DNA of 63,212 nucleotides, from NCBI GenBank assembly GCA_036389375.1, contig DASVQA010000107.1, forward strand, positions 1 to 63,212, given 5' to 3'. The notes under the pieces are model-generated. The model was not told where the DNA came from, did no database searches, and worked only from the letters and a program-made list of their open reading frames with translations. Positions 41,613 to 48,531 of this stretch are shown in pieces. Both the position numbers and the translations under genes were made by a program. Position 1 is the stretch's first letter, and the number at the start of each line of letters is the position of its first letter. The DNA comes from QHXQ01 sp036389375. GTDB lineage: Bacteria > Acidobacteriota > Blastocatellia > Pyrinomonadales > Pyrinomonadaceae.

Positions 41613-41936
41613 ATGGGTAAACTAGGCAGCATTTTAATCATTATCGCCGTGCTCAGCGCGCACGGCAATACAGCCATGCTGCCCTTGGACGGCCGCGCTG
41701 CGGCGACTGGCGTTGGCCGGCGCGGCATCAGTCGTGTCAGGGCCGGAGATGCCCGTCGTGCCCGTGCCCGCAAACGGCGCGCAGCGGCGGCTGTTGTCTC
41801 CGCCCGCACGGGACGGCGGCGCGGCACGCCCAACGCTCAGCCGGCCCACCTCGCGCCGCAGCCTGAGGACATCCCGCCCGTCAAGCCGCCGAAGAAGCGG
41901 CTGCCCCCTGCCGATAAAAGAAACCCCCGCCAGTAA
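41613..41936 (+). CDS. Hypothetical small secreted basic/Pro-rich protein, uncertain
   Basis: A frame of 107 codons starting with a hydrophobic segment (MGKLGSILIIIAVLSAHGNT) followed by an Ala/Arg-rich and then Pro-rich tail (PEDIPPVKPPKKRLPPADK). The signal-like start suggests a real secreted protein, but the Arg-rich middle resembles an off-frame reading of GC-rich DNA and no Shine-Dalgarno is evident. Competing frames exist on both strands. It is the only candidate gene in 41343-42161. Confidence 0.35.
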   Translation: MGKLGSILIIIAVLSAHGNTAMLPLDGRAAATGVGRRGISRVRAGDARRARARKRRAAAAVVSARTGRRRGTPNAQPAHLAPQPEDIPPVKPPKKRLPPADKRNPRQ

Positions 41937-41984
41937 CATGTAGCATCTCTGCGCCGGGCTAACCTGCACATCTGCTGTTAGTCA

Positions 41985-42029
41985 AAACTCAAGGGTGAGA
42001 TCGATTTTGCACTGAGCAGCACTGTTGCC
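41985..42029 (+). repeat. Dispersed repeat, copy 2
   Basis: Matches 31819-31863 at about 35 of 45 positions in the same orientation. It lies 130 bases upstream of the secreted TPR gene. Confidence 0.5.
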
Positions 42030-42161
42030 AACTCAGGACGTTTGTGGCGAACTTCTCGCACGCGGCGCGCATCGGACTCGCGGCACACTTGAAACTGCGC
42101 GCCGCCGTCCGCATACTCTCCTCGACGGCAAATCAACTCAGAAGGCATAATTGATAGGCTC

Positions 42162-43370
42162 ATGGAACGCAGACACTTTCGCGCCACCGCTTTCGTCAGT
42201 CTCCTGCTCGCCGTGTTAACCGGCGTGGCGTCCGCTCAGTCCGGCGCGACGCGCCCGCGCCGCGTCCCACCGGCGCAGCCGTCCGAAGTGCCGCCGCCGC
42301 AGTCGCCCGCGCCGCCGCGCGGCACTGGCACAGTCGTGACGCCAACCAACACGGCCGCCAACGGCGATACGACGCACGCCTACGCGTTGCTGCAACAGAA
42401 GCAGTACGACGCGGCGGCGCGCGAGGCCAAACAGATCGCCGAGGCGAATCCCACGAATGAAGAGGCGTGGAAGATCGCCGGCTTCGCCGAGTTTAATCTG
42501 AAGCAGTACGCGGAGGCGACGGCCGATTTGCAGCGTGCGCTCGAGCTGCAACGCAAGGCCGGCACGGAAGACGCGAACACGGTGGACGCGCTCGCGCAGG
42601 CGCTGGCGCGCACGGAACAGTTCGACCGCGCGCTGCCGCTCTTAGTCTCAGCCACGACGCGCGCGGGCGCGCAGCCCGACGCCGGCATGCTCTACTATCG
42701 CGGCCTCGCCGAGTTTCGCACCGGCAAACAGACCGACGCCGAGCGCTCCTTCAACGCCGCCATCAAGGCCGACCCCAAGAACGCCGCCGCGCTGTTCTAT
42801 CTCGGCCGCATCAACTACGAGCGCGGCGACACGGACGCGGCCATCGCGTTCCTCAATCGCGCCACGGCCGCCGACGCGCGCTTCGCCGAAGCGTGGACGA
42901 TCCTGACCTACGCTTATCTGCGCCGCGCTAATGCGGCCGGCGCGGGCGCGAAAGCCGACGCCGACTACACTAATGCCATCCGCGCGAGCGATGCGCTCGT
43001 GCGTTTGCGTAATGACGAAGCGGCGGCGCGTTTGAGCGGGCAGGCGCTCATCAGCGCGCAGCAGTTCGCCCGCGCCGTCACGGCGCTCGAACGCTTCGCC
43101 GCCGCGCCGACCGCGCAAGGGCCCACGCTCTACCTGCTCGGTCTCGCCTATTCGCGCACGAAGAATTTCCCCAAGGCCATCGCCACGCTCGAACGCGCCG
43201 CCGCGAAGACCGCAGACGACGCGAACATCTACCGCGAACTCGGCTACGCCTACGAAGTCTCCAAGCAATACAGTAAGGCGCTCGCCGCCTATCAAAAAGG
43301 CGTGCAACTCGCGCCGGACGACGCCGACTTCAAAGAGTCGGTCGAGCGCGTCCGCCCGTTTGCCAAATAA
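42162..43370 (+). CDS. Secreted TPR protein
   Basis: A 402-residue protein with a signal peptide (FVSLLLAVLTGVASAQ), a Pro-rich linker to about residue 65 and eight or so TPR units (e.g. AYALLQQKQYDAAAREAKQI, AIKADPKNAAALFYLGRINY, LYLLGLAYSRTKNFPKAIAT, VSKQYSKALAAYQKGVQLAP). TPRs mediate protein-protein contacts; in the periplasm such proteins often act in envelope assembly or secretion. No enzymatic domain is visible. It is followed by another secreted protein gene 90 bases downstream in the same direction; whether they form an operon is not clear. Confidence 0.85.
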   Translation: MERRHFRATAFVSLLLAVLTGVASAQSGATRPRRVPPAQPSEVPPPQSPAPPRGTGTVVTPTNTAANGDTTHAYALLQQKQYDAAAREAKQIAEANPTNEEAWKIAGFAEFNLKQYAEATADLQRALELQRKAGTEDANTVDALAQALARTEQFDRALPLLVSATTRAGAQPDAGMLYYRGLAEFRTGKQTDAERSFNAAIKADPKNAAALFYLGRINYERGDTDAAIAFLNRATAADARFAEAWTILTYAYLRRANAAGAGAKADADYTNAIRASDALVRLRNDEAAARLSGQALISAQQFARAVTALERFAAAPTAQGPTLYLLGLAYSRTKNFPKAIATLERAAAKTADDANIYRELGYAYEVSKQYSKALAAYQKGVQLAPDDADFKESVERVRPFAK

Positions 43371-43460
43371 GCGTCGGCGCAAAGCTTAGAAGCGCCGCGC
43401 GCCTGATGTCTTAAATTTTGCACATTGAACTTTGCACTGGCCTGAAGTAGCATCCTCGGC

Positions 43461-43967
43461 ATGAACAAAGCGCCCGCCCGCCGTTTGCGCGCACGCCTGC
43501 CGCAGTTTGTCTTAAGTGCATTCATCATTGCTCTGTGCTGCCACGCGGCGCAGGCTGCGGCGTGGCACGGGCTTGAGCCGTTGAAGTCGCGGCGCGGCGA
43601 CGTGGAGCGCGAGTTGGGCAAGGCCTTTGACGACGTGCCGAACGCCAACGGCGCGCTCCGCTTCAAGGTCGCGGGCGGGACGGTGACGGTCACGTTTGTG
43701 ACGGCCAAGTTTGTGGCGACGAAAAAACTGAACGCCGCTTACGAGGGCACGGTCTTGGAGATCGTGCTGCAACACGACAGCGCCGCCGACACGCCGGAAT
43801 CAATGAATCTCGGCAAAAACGGCGACTTCCAACGCGACGCTCAAGGCGCTGTGCTCGTCTATCGCAATCTCAAAGACGGCATCGCCTACACCTTCGTCAA
43901 CGGTCATCTGCGCACGACCCGTTACGCACCCGGCGCGGAACAACTGGCCCACGCGCAGGTCAGATAA
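43461..43967 (+). CDS. Hypothetical secreted protein
   Basis: A 168-residue protein with a basic start and signal peptide (QFVLSAFIIALCCHAAQAAA), then a mature domain with WHGLEPLKSRRGDVERELGK, VAGGTVTVTFVTAKFVAT, ILEIVLQHDS-like strands (TVLEIVLQH) and GIAYTFVNGHLRTTRYAPG. The pattern of short beta-strands with a GLEPLKS opening recurs in small secreted acidobacterial proteins. No function is known. The gene is followed by a palindromic repeat and the NurA gene. Confidence 0.7.
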   Translation: MNKAPARRLRARLPQFVLSAFIIALCCHAAQAAAWHGLEPLKSRRGDVERELGKAFDDVPNANGALRFKVAGGTVTVTFVTAKFVATKKLNAAYEGTVLEIVLQHDSAADTPESMNLGKNGDFQRDAQGAVLVYRNLKDGIAYTFVNGHLRTTRYAPGAEQLAHAQVR

Positions 43968-43980
43968 AAGCAGCGCCGCG

Positions 43981-44050
43981 AGACAAGTGACAAGTACCGA
44001 GTTAAAGACTTGTCGCCTGCTCGTCACCCGGCACTCGGCATTTGTCACTG
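43981..44050. repeat. Palindromic repeat of the GCCGAGTG/CACTTGTC family, copy A
   Basis: GACAAGTGACAAGT and the later CACTCGGCATTTGTCAC form imperfect inverted repeats made of short near-repeats. Related copies lie at 48442-48531 and 60757-60845. This one directly precedes the NurA start. Confidence 0.6.
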
Positions 44051-44057
44051 TTCTTCA

Positions 44058-45293
44058 ATGCTCTATCGTCAGCATTTAATCTCGGAGTTGCACGCGCGGC
44101 GCGAGGCGTTCGTGACGTTTGAGCGGGCGTGGAGCGCGGAGGTGCGCGGCTACGCGCGGCGCTTGGCGGGGCTGGCGGGCCGGAGCGCAGTCGAGATCAA
44201 GCAGACAGCCGAAGGATTAGCCATGCGGCACGGGCCGAACGCGTTGCCGGCGGATGAGCTTGATCGCGTGGGCGCGTGCGTCGTGCCATTTGGCGCGACG
44301 TGGCGCTCGCACGAAGAGGCGCGGCGCTGGGCGCTCGCCGCGCTCGCGGGGCGGGCGACGTGCGCGGCAGACGGCAGCCAGCTTTTACCGGGGCGCGAGA
44401 TCAGTCTGCCGGTCGCGGCCGTGCAGGTCGCCGCGTTTGAGAATCCGCACACGGCGGACGGGCGCGGCTATCGCAAAGCGGCGCACTTCGAGTTGGTCAC
44501 GCCGGACGAGTTGCTGGCCACGGACGGCGGGAAGATCACGGCCGCCGACATCGTGGGCTTGCGCCGCTTCGCGTTGGAGTTGCGCGTACTCGGCGAGTTC
44601 ATGGAGCGCAGGCGCGGCTGGCAGGCGCGCGGCGAACGCGTGCCCGTCGCGCTGTTCGACGGTACGCTCCTTATCTCCGCCGCGCAGATTCGCACGGAGA
44701 GTAATTTTCCGCTCAAGTACATCGAAGCCATCGCCCGCGCCGTGCGGCTTTCGCGCGAGACGGAAGTGCCGCTTGTCGGCTTCGTGGATCAATCTTACGC
44801 GCGCGACCTCGTCAGCCTGCTTGACGTACTGGCGGGCGATGCGCGCCGCTCGTCGCTCGTCTACGACGCGCAGGTCTTGCGCGCCGCGAGTGGCGACGCA
44901 GACGACACGCCGCTTCTGGCCGCGTGGGGCGACCGCACCGTCTTCTGTTATTGTCAGCGCGAGGGGCTGACGGCCGAGTTCCACGACGAGCATGACAAAC
45001 CGCTCGTCGGCTTTCTATACTTGCAGACCACAGGCGAAGGCACGCCCGCGCGGCTCGACGTGCCAACGTGGGTTTACGAAGCGGGGCTGCTCGCAGAGGT
45101 CGTTGACGCCGTGCGCGCCGAGTGTGTGGTCGGTAACGGCTACCCTTACGCGCTTGAGACGGCGGACGAGGCGGCTTACATTTCGGGGCGCGACCGCGCA
45201 CAGTTTATGCGCGCCTTGCAGGAGTTCGCCGAACGCGAGCAGGTCGGCTTCCGCGTCGCACGCAAGGCCGTCAGCAAAGCGCACCGCCGCTAA
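44058..45293 (+). CDS. NurA-domain 5'-3' nuclease
   Basis: A 411-residue protein of the NurA family. The nuclease core shows the metal-binding Asp motif ADGSQLLPGREISLP, a second Asp in VALFDGTLL, VGFVDQSYARDLVSLLDVL and a C-terminal motif YPYALETADEAAYIS. NurA is a Mn-dependent nuclease that resects DNA ends together with the HerA translocase in DNA double-strand break repair, and NurA-HerA pairs also occur in defence systems. The ATG at 44058 is preferred over a GTG-type start 16 codons upstream lying in a repeat. A zinc-ribbon protein gene follows after 13 bases and a small conserved gene after that. No HerA gene lies next to it; the only HerA-like ATPase in the window is in the AT-rich island. 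Confidence 0.85.
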   Translation: MLYRQHLISELHARREAFVTFERAWSAEVRGYARRLAGLAGRSAVEIKQTAEGLAMRHGPNALPADELDRVGACVVPFGATWRSHEEARRWALAALAGRATCAADGSQLLPGREISLPVAAVQVAAFENPHTADGRGYRKAAHFELVTPDELLATDGGKITAADIVGLRRFALELRVLGEFMERRRGWQARGERVPVALFDGTLLISAAQIRTESNFPLKYIEAIARAVRLSRETEVPLVGFVDQSYARDLVSLLDVLAGDARRSSLVYDAQVLRAASGDADDTPLLAAWGDRTVFCYCQREGLTAEFHDEHDKPLVGFLYLQTTGEGTPARLDVPTWVYEAGLLAEVVDAVRAECVVGNGYPYALETADEAAYISGRDRAQFMRALQEFAEREQVGFRVARKAVSKAHRR

Positions 45294-45306
45294 CGCGGAA
45301 ACTTTT

Positions 45307-45849
45307 ATGAGCAGCATGCACACAGCAGCGCCAACGCAAACGGCCGCCCCGCGTGTGCTGCCCGCTTGTCCCGCCTGTAGCGCGCGGGCGCGCCGGCCGG
45401 ACGCGCATTTCTGCGCGACGTGCGGCCGGACGCTGCGCGAAGCCGATTACCTGCCGACGGACACGCTCCGCGCCTCTTATCATCAACAGTATTATCACCC
45501 GCCCATGATGCCCGGCCACGCGCCACATCCTTCGTGCGTGCTGCACCACGCGCCGCCCGCCCCGGCGCAGCCGCGCTGGCACATGCGCCACTGGCACATG
45601 CGGCGCGACGGGGCGACGCGGCTGGCGCTCGCCTTCGTCACCTACGCGCTAGTGCCCTATCTCGGCATCCTGTTCTGTCCGGGCGCAGTGCTGCTCGGCG
45701 GCCTCGGTCTGCTGCGCGCGGCGCGCACGCCCTGGCGTGCCGGCCGGCGCACGCCCGCGCGCTGCATCCTGCTCGGCCTCGTCATCTTCAGCGCGCAACT
45801 CTTTCTCTGGTGGGTGCTCCTGCAAATCCCTGCATGGGCGCGCAGATGA
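45307..45849 (+). CDS. Zinc-ribbon membrane protein
   Basis: A 180-residue protein starting with a treble-clef/zinc-ribbon (CPACSARARRPDAHFCATCG, two CxxC knuckles), then a His/Pro-rich stretch (YHQQYYHPPMMPGHAPHPSC) and two hydrophobic segments (LALAFVTYALVPYLGILFC and the C-terminal LGLVIFSAQLFLWWVLLQI). It is translated 13 bases after NurA, so coupling to that gene is likely. Zinc-ribbon plus membrane helices is a common bacterial design of unknown role. The ATG at 45307 begins just after the NurA stop; the frame is open further upstream but overlaps NurA. Confidence 0.7.
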   Translation: MSSMHTAAPTQTAAPRVLPACPACSARARRPDAHFCATCGRTLREADYLPTDTLRASYHQQYYHPPMMPGHAPHPSCVLHHAPPAPAQPRWHMRHWHMRRDGATRLALAFVTYALVPYLGILFCPGAVLLGGLGLLRAARTPWRAGRRTPARCILLGLVIFSAQLFLWWVLLQIPAWARR

Positions 45850-45852
45850 AAC

Positions 45853-45914
45853 GGTAGTCGGTAGTCGGTAGAAAAAGCATACTGACTACTGGTTACTGGC
45901 AACTCGCTACTGGC
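45853..45914. repeat. Tandem-repeat palindrome (GTAGTCG units)
   Basis: GTAGTCG occurs twice in a row on the left (GTAGTCGGTAGTCGG), and TGACTACTGG, TTACTGG and GCTACTGG on the right complement it roughly. It lies just before the start of the next gene. It resembles the short tandemly repeated sequences known from cyanobacteria and other bacteria. Confidence 0.6.
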
Positions 45915-45916
45915 TT

Positions 45917-46507
45917 ATGAAAATTGCCAAGATCATCGGATCGAATTCGCACGTCGATTACGTCGGGCGCGTGATTGACGTGCTGGATGCGGACGAGCCG
46001 CCGGGGGCAGATGATTACGGGTTCGCGCAGTTCGTGTCGCTGCCGCTCGGCGCGGACGCGGACGTGGTCGGCGTCATCTTCGATACGCAGCTTGTTAATC
46101 CTGATTACGGGCAGTTGGGGCCGCGCCTGTCGCCGCCCGCAGAGTTGTCCGTATTGAGTCCCGACGTGTTGCACGAGCAGGGCGTGCTCGTCAGGCTCTT
46201 GTTGCTGGGCTGGCGGACGGGCGGGCGCGTCCAACATGGTGTGCCCCGGCGCGTGCTGCCGGTCGGGCAGGAGATTCATAGTCTGGGGGCGGAAGCGGTG
46301 CAGGCGTTTCACCGGGACGGGGTGGGGCGTGTGCAGTTGCACTATTACTCGCAGGTCGTGGCGCATGCCGGGGCGTTTGCCGTTGCGCTCGTCGAAGCGA
46401 TCATCGCACAGCTTGAGGCGGGCTGCGCCGCAGAGGAGCGGCAGCGCCTGTGCGTGCTAAAGAAATCGCTGGTCTGGCAACGTACGCTCGGCGGTGTGCG
46501 TCTTTAA
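45917..46507 (+). CDS. NurA-associated protein, possible HAS-barrel
   Basis: A 196-residue protein. It opens MKIAKIIGSNSHVDYVGRVI, then has QFVSLPLGADADVVGVIFDT, a strand pattern reminiscent of the N-terminal HAS barrel of HerA, followed by PDYGQLGPRLSPPAEL and a helical C-terminal half (VQAFHRDGVGRVQLHYYSQ, LVEAIIAQLEAGC). It lies two genes downstream of NurA in the same direction, so it is probably its partner. The ATPase part of HerA is missing. Inference: a stand-alone adaptor for a NurA-type nuclease; no direct family name can be given. Confidence 0.6.
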   Translation: MKIAKIIGSNSHVDYVGRVIDVLDADEPPGADDYGFAQFVSLPLGADADVVGVIFDTQLVNPDYGQLGPRLSPPAELSVLSPDVLHEQGVLVRLLLLGWRTGGRVQHGVPRRVLPVGQEIHSLGAEAVQAFHRDGVGRVQLHYYSQVVAHAGAFAVALVEAIIAQLEAGCAAEERQRLCVLKKSLVWQRTLGGVRL

Positions 46508-46546
46508 CTGCACGGATCGGAAGTTTAAGAGGGGAGACCACCTAAA

Positions 46547-47149
46547 ATGAAGGCATTAACTCGACTGCTCGCCGCAGCCGGCACGCTCGTCGTGCTCGTC
46601 GCGGCCGGCGGTAGCGACGTGCTGGCGCAACGCGCGCGCACCGTCAGCGACCCGCCGCAGGCCGCCAACGCCAAGCCGCAACCCACCACGCCCGCACCTG
46701 CGCCCGCGCCCGCCACCGTCAAAGCGAAATACGAGGGCGGCATCTTTGGTTACATGAAGAAACAGACGGGCACGCTCACCTTCGACGATCCGAACCGCCG
46801 GCTCGTTTTCCGCGACAAGCAGGGGAAAGAGTACATCTCGATCCCTTACGATTCCATCGCCGCCGTCTATGGCGACACGCGCTCGCGCCGGCCGACTTCG
46901 GCCACCATCATCGGCAGCGCCAGCATCTACACGCTGCCCGCGCTGCTCATCCGGTCGAAGTATCGTTACCTGACCTTGCAGTTCAACGACCCGGACACGC
47001 GCGTCTCCGGCGTGACCAGCTTCAAACTCGGCACGAAGGAACTGCTCGAATCAATGGTCGCCACCGTCGCGCAAAAAGCCGACATGGTGCAGCGCGGCGA
47101 AGCCTACGTGCGCAAGCCGAGGGATAAAGACACGAACATGACGCCCTGA
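46547..47149 (+). CDS. Hypothetical secreted protein
   Basis: A 200-residue protein with a signal peptide (LLAAAGTLVVLVAAGGSDVLA), a Pro/Ala-rich linker (PQPTTPAPAPAPATV) and a beta-rich domain (AKYEGGIFGYMKKQTGTLTF, RRLVFRDKQGKEYISIPYDS, YRYLTLQFNDPDTRVSG). The IPYDSIAAVYGDT segment resembles PH-like/bPH folds. No catalytic residues are seen. It starts 39 bases after the NurA-associated gene, with GGGGAG before the ATG, so it could belong to the same transcript, and it ends before a strong terminator. Confidence 0.7.
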   Translation: MKALTRLLAAAGTLVVLVAAGGSDVLAQRARTVSDPPQAANAKPQPTTPAPAPAPATVKAKYEGGIFGYMKKQTGTLTFDDPNRRLVFRDKQGKEYISIPYDSIAAVYGDTRSRRPTSATIIGSASIYTLPALLIRSKYRYLTLQFNDPDTRVSGVTSFKLGTKELLESMVATVAQKADMVQRGEAYVRKPRDKDTNMTP

Positions 47150-47182
47150 AGCGCAAGCGAGAGCAGCACTGGCTAAACAAAC

Positions 47183-47232
47183 GAAACGCCGCCGCCGATG
47201 AACAGTTGCTTGTTCATCGGCGGCGGCGTTTC
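47183..47232. terminator. Perfect 22-bp-stem terminator between convergent genes
   Basis: Positions 47183-47204 pair perfectly with 47211-47232 (loop GTTGCT), with T-rich sequence after it on the plus strand. It separates the secreted protein gene from the convergent ion-channel gene and can end both. Confidence 0.8.
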
Positions 47233-47263
47233 TTTCGGCTCGCGCTGCCTTCTGTTGCTTGCG

Positions 47264-48430
47264 CTAACGGCCCGGCGCTTCTTTCTCTCTTACGCGCCCG
47301 ACTTTGCAGACGCCTTCAAAGGTCGTCGCCAGCTTCTGCGGGTTGCGCTCCCACGCGCTCGTCTGCCAGTTGTCCACCGCCTCCTTCGCCTGAATCCACG
47401 GCGACAGCGGCATCGCTAAAAAGTCTGAGAGCGCCATCACGTAAGGCTCGTACATGCGGCGCAGTTCGGCGAGGCGCGCATCTGCATCTGCGCCGTCGCG
47501 CAGTGGCACGCGGTCGGCGGCGAGGCCCGCGCGCAAGCGGGCCATGTCTTCATCTTTGAGGCGTGCGGCATCATGCGTGCGCGGCGCTGCGCTGAAGATT
47601 TGCGAGATGTCTACGACGGCATGCCGGGCCAGGGCGAACGTGAGTTGCGCCTGCCAAGTGGGTGCGCCGTCAATGCCGACCATTACGAGCGCACAGGTAT
47701 CGAGGATCGTCACGAGCGCGGCGAGCCATGATTGATTGTCGTGCTGCGAACGAAAGTAGCAGAGCACGGGGTACGACAGGTGGCTCTCCATCAACTCAGC
47801 GCCCCAACGCTCCCAATCTTTCAGTAGCTCGTTCAACTCGGTCATCGTGCCGTTGCGGCCATGGCGGCGCAACAGTTCAGCGGCCGTCGGCGGTGTGCCG
47901 GCGCGTGCGTCGAGCAGCGAGATGTTGACCTCGCGGGCCGAAAAACCCTGATAGATCACCGGCAGGTAGCCGATGATGAGCGCGAGGAAACCGAAGCCGA
48001 CGCCCGCTTCCAAAACGGCGAGCATGCGCCCCAGATGCATGAGCGGGATCACGTCGCCAAAGCCGAGCGTGAAGAAGATGACACCGCTCATGTACAGATA
48101 AGTGCCGAAGCGGCCGGGCCCGTCCGTCAGGTTCAGACTTGTGCCGAGTGCCCAGTGGAGCAAGGCGAAGGCAAAGACGAGCGCCACCGCCCACAGACTC
48201 AACAGCGCCAGCATGGAGAGCGGCCCGAACACGCTCAACAGCGCCTCGCGCCGTTTGCGCGTTTTGATGCTCAGACACAACGTCCGCCATGGCCGCCAGA
48301 TGATGCGGTAATACATTGAAGTCAGCCGCACCCGCCGCGTCACACGGCGCGGCAACACAATCGTCTCAAACGCGTCCCACAACACGGCCACGATGAGCGC
48401 GATACTTAAGATGACGATGACAACAGACAT
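47264..48430 (-). CDS. Two-TM potassium channel family protein
   Basis: A 388-residue protein. One N-terminal membrane segment (VIVILSIALIVAVLWDAFET) is followed by a pair of membrane helices around ~75-160 (SMLALLSLWAVALVFAFALL, MLAVLEAGVGFGFLALIIGY) that frame a pore loop with the selectivity filter TLGFGD. The ~200-residue soluble C terminus is mostly helical (TAAELLRRHGRNGTMTELNE, WERWGAELMESHLSYPVLCY) and lacks an RCK/TrkA nucleotide-binding motif. TLGFGD instead of TVGYGD is a tolerated variant in prokaryotic channels. Its role is presumably K+ conductance. The start lies next to a palindromic repeat. Confidence 0.85.
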   Translation of the reverse strand: MSVVIVILSIALIVAVLWDAFETIVLPRRVTRRVRLTSMYYRIIWRPWRTLCLSIKTRKRREALLSVFGPLSMLALLSLWAVALVFAFALLHWALGTSLNLTDGPGRFGTYLYMSGVIFFTLGFGDVIPLMHLGRMLAVLEAGVGFGFLALIIGYLPVIYQGFSAREVNISLLDARAGTPPTAAELLRRHGRNGTMTELNELLKDWERWGAELMESHLSYPVLCYFRSQHDNQSWLAALVTILDTCALVMVGIDGAPTWQAQLTFALARHAVVDISQIFSAAPRTHDAARLKDEDMARLRAGLAADRVPLRDGADADARLAELRRMYEPYVMALSDFLAMPLSPWIQAKEAVDNWQTSAWERNPQKLATTFEGVCKVGRVREKEAPGR

Positions 48431-48441
48431 CAGAAAACTCC

Positions 48442-48531
48442 AAAAGCAATGCCGAGTGACAAGTGACGGGTGACAAGTTAAAGACCTGTCTCTAGCTCAA
48501 CACTTGTCACTCGCCACTCGGCACTGCTTTT
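48442..48531. repeat. Palindromic repeat of the GCCGAGTG/CACTTGTC family, copy B
   Basis: GCCGAGTGACAAGTGAC near the left end pairs with the complementary CACTTGTCACTCGCCACTCGGC-like right arm, flanked by AAAAGC and GCTTTT. It overlaps the stop of the glucosidase gene by two bases and probably acts as its terminator. Confidence 0.7.
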
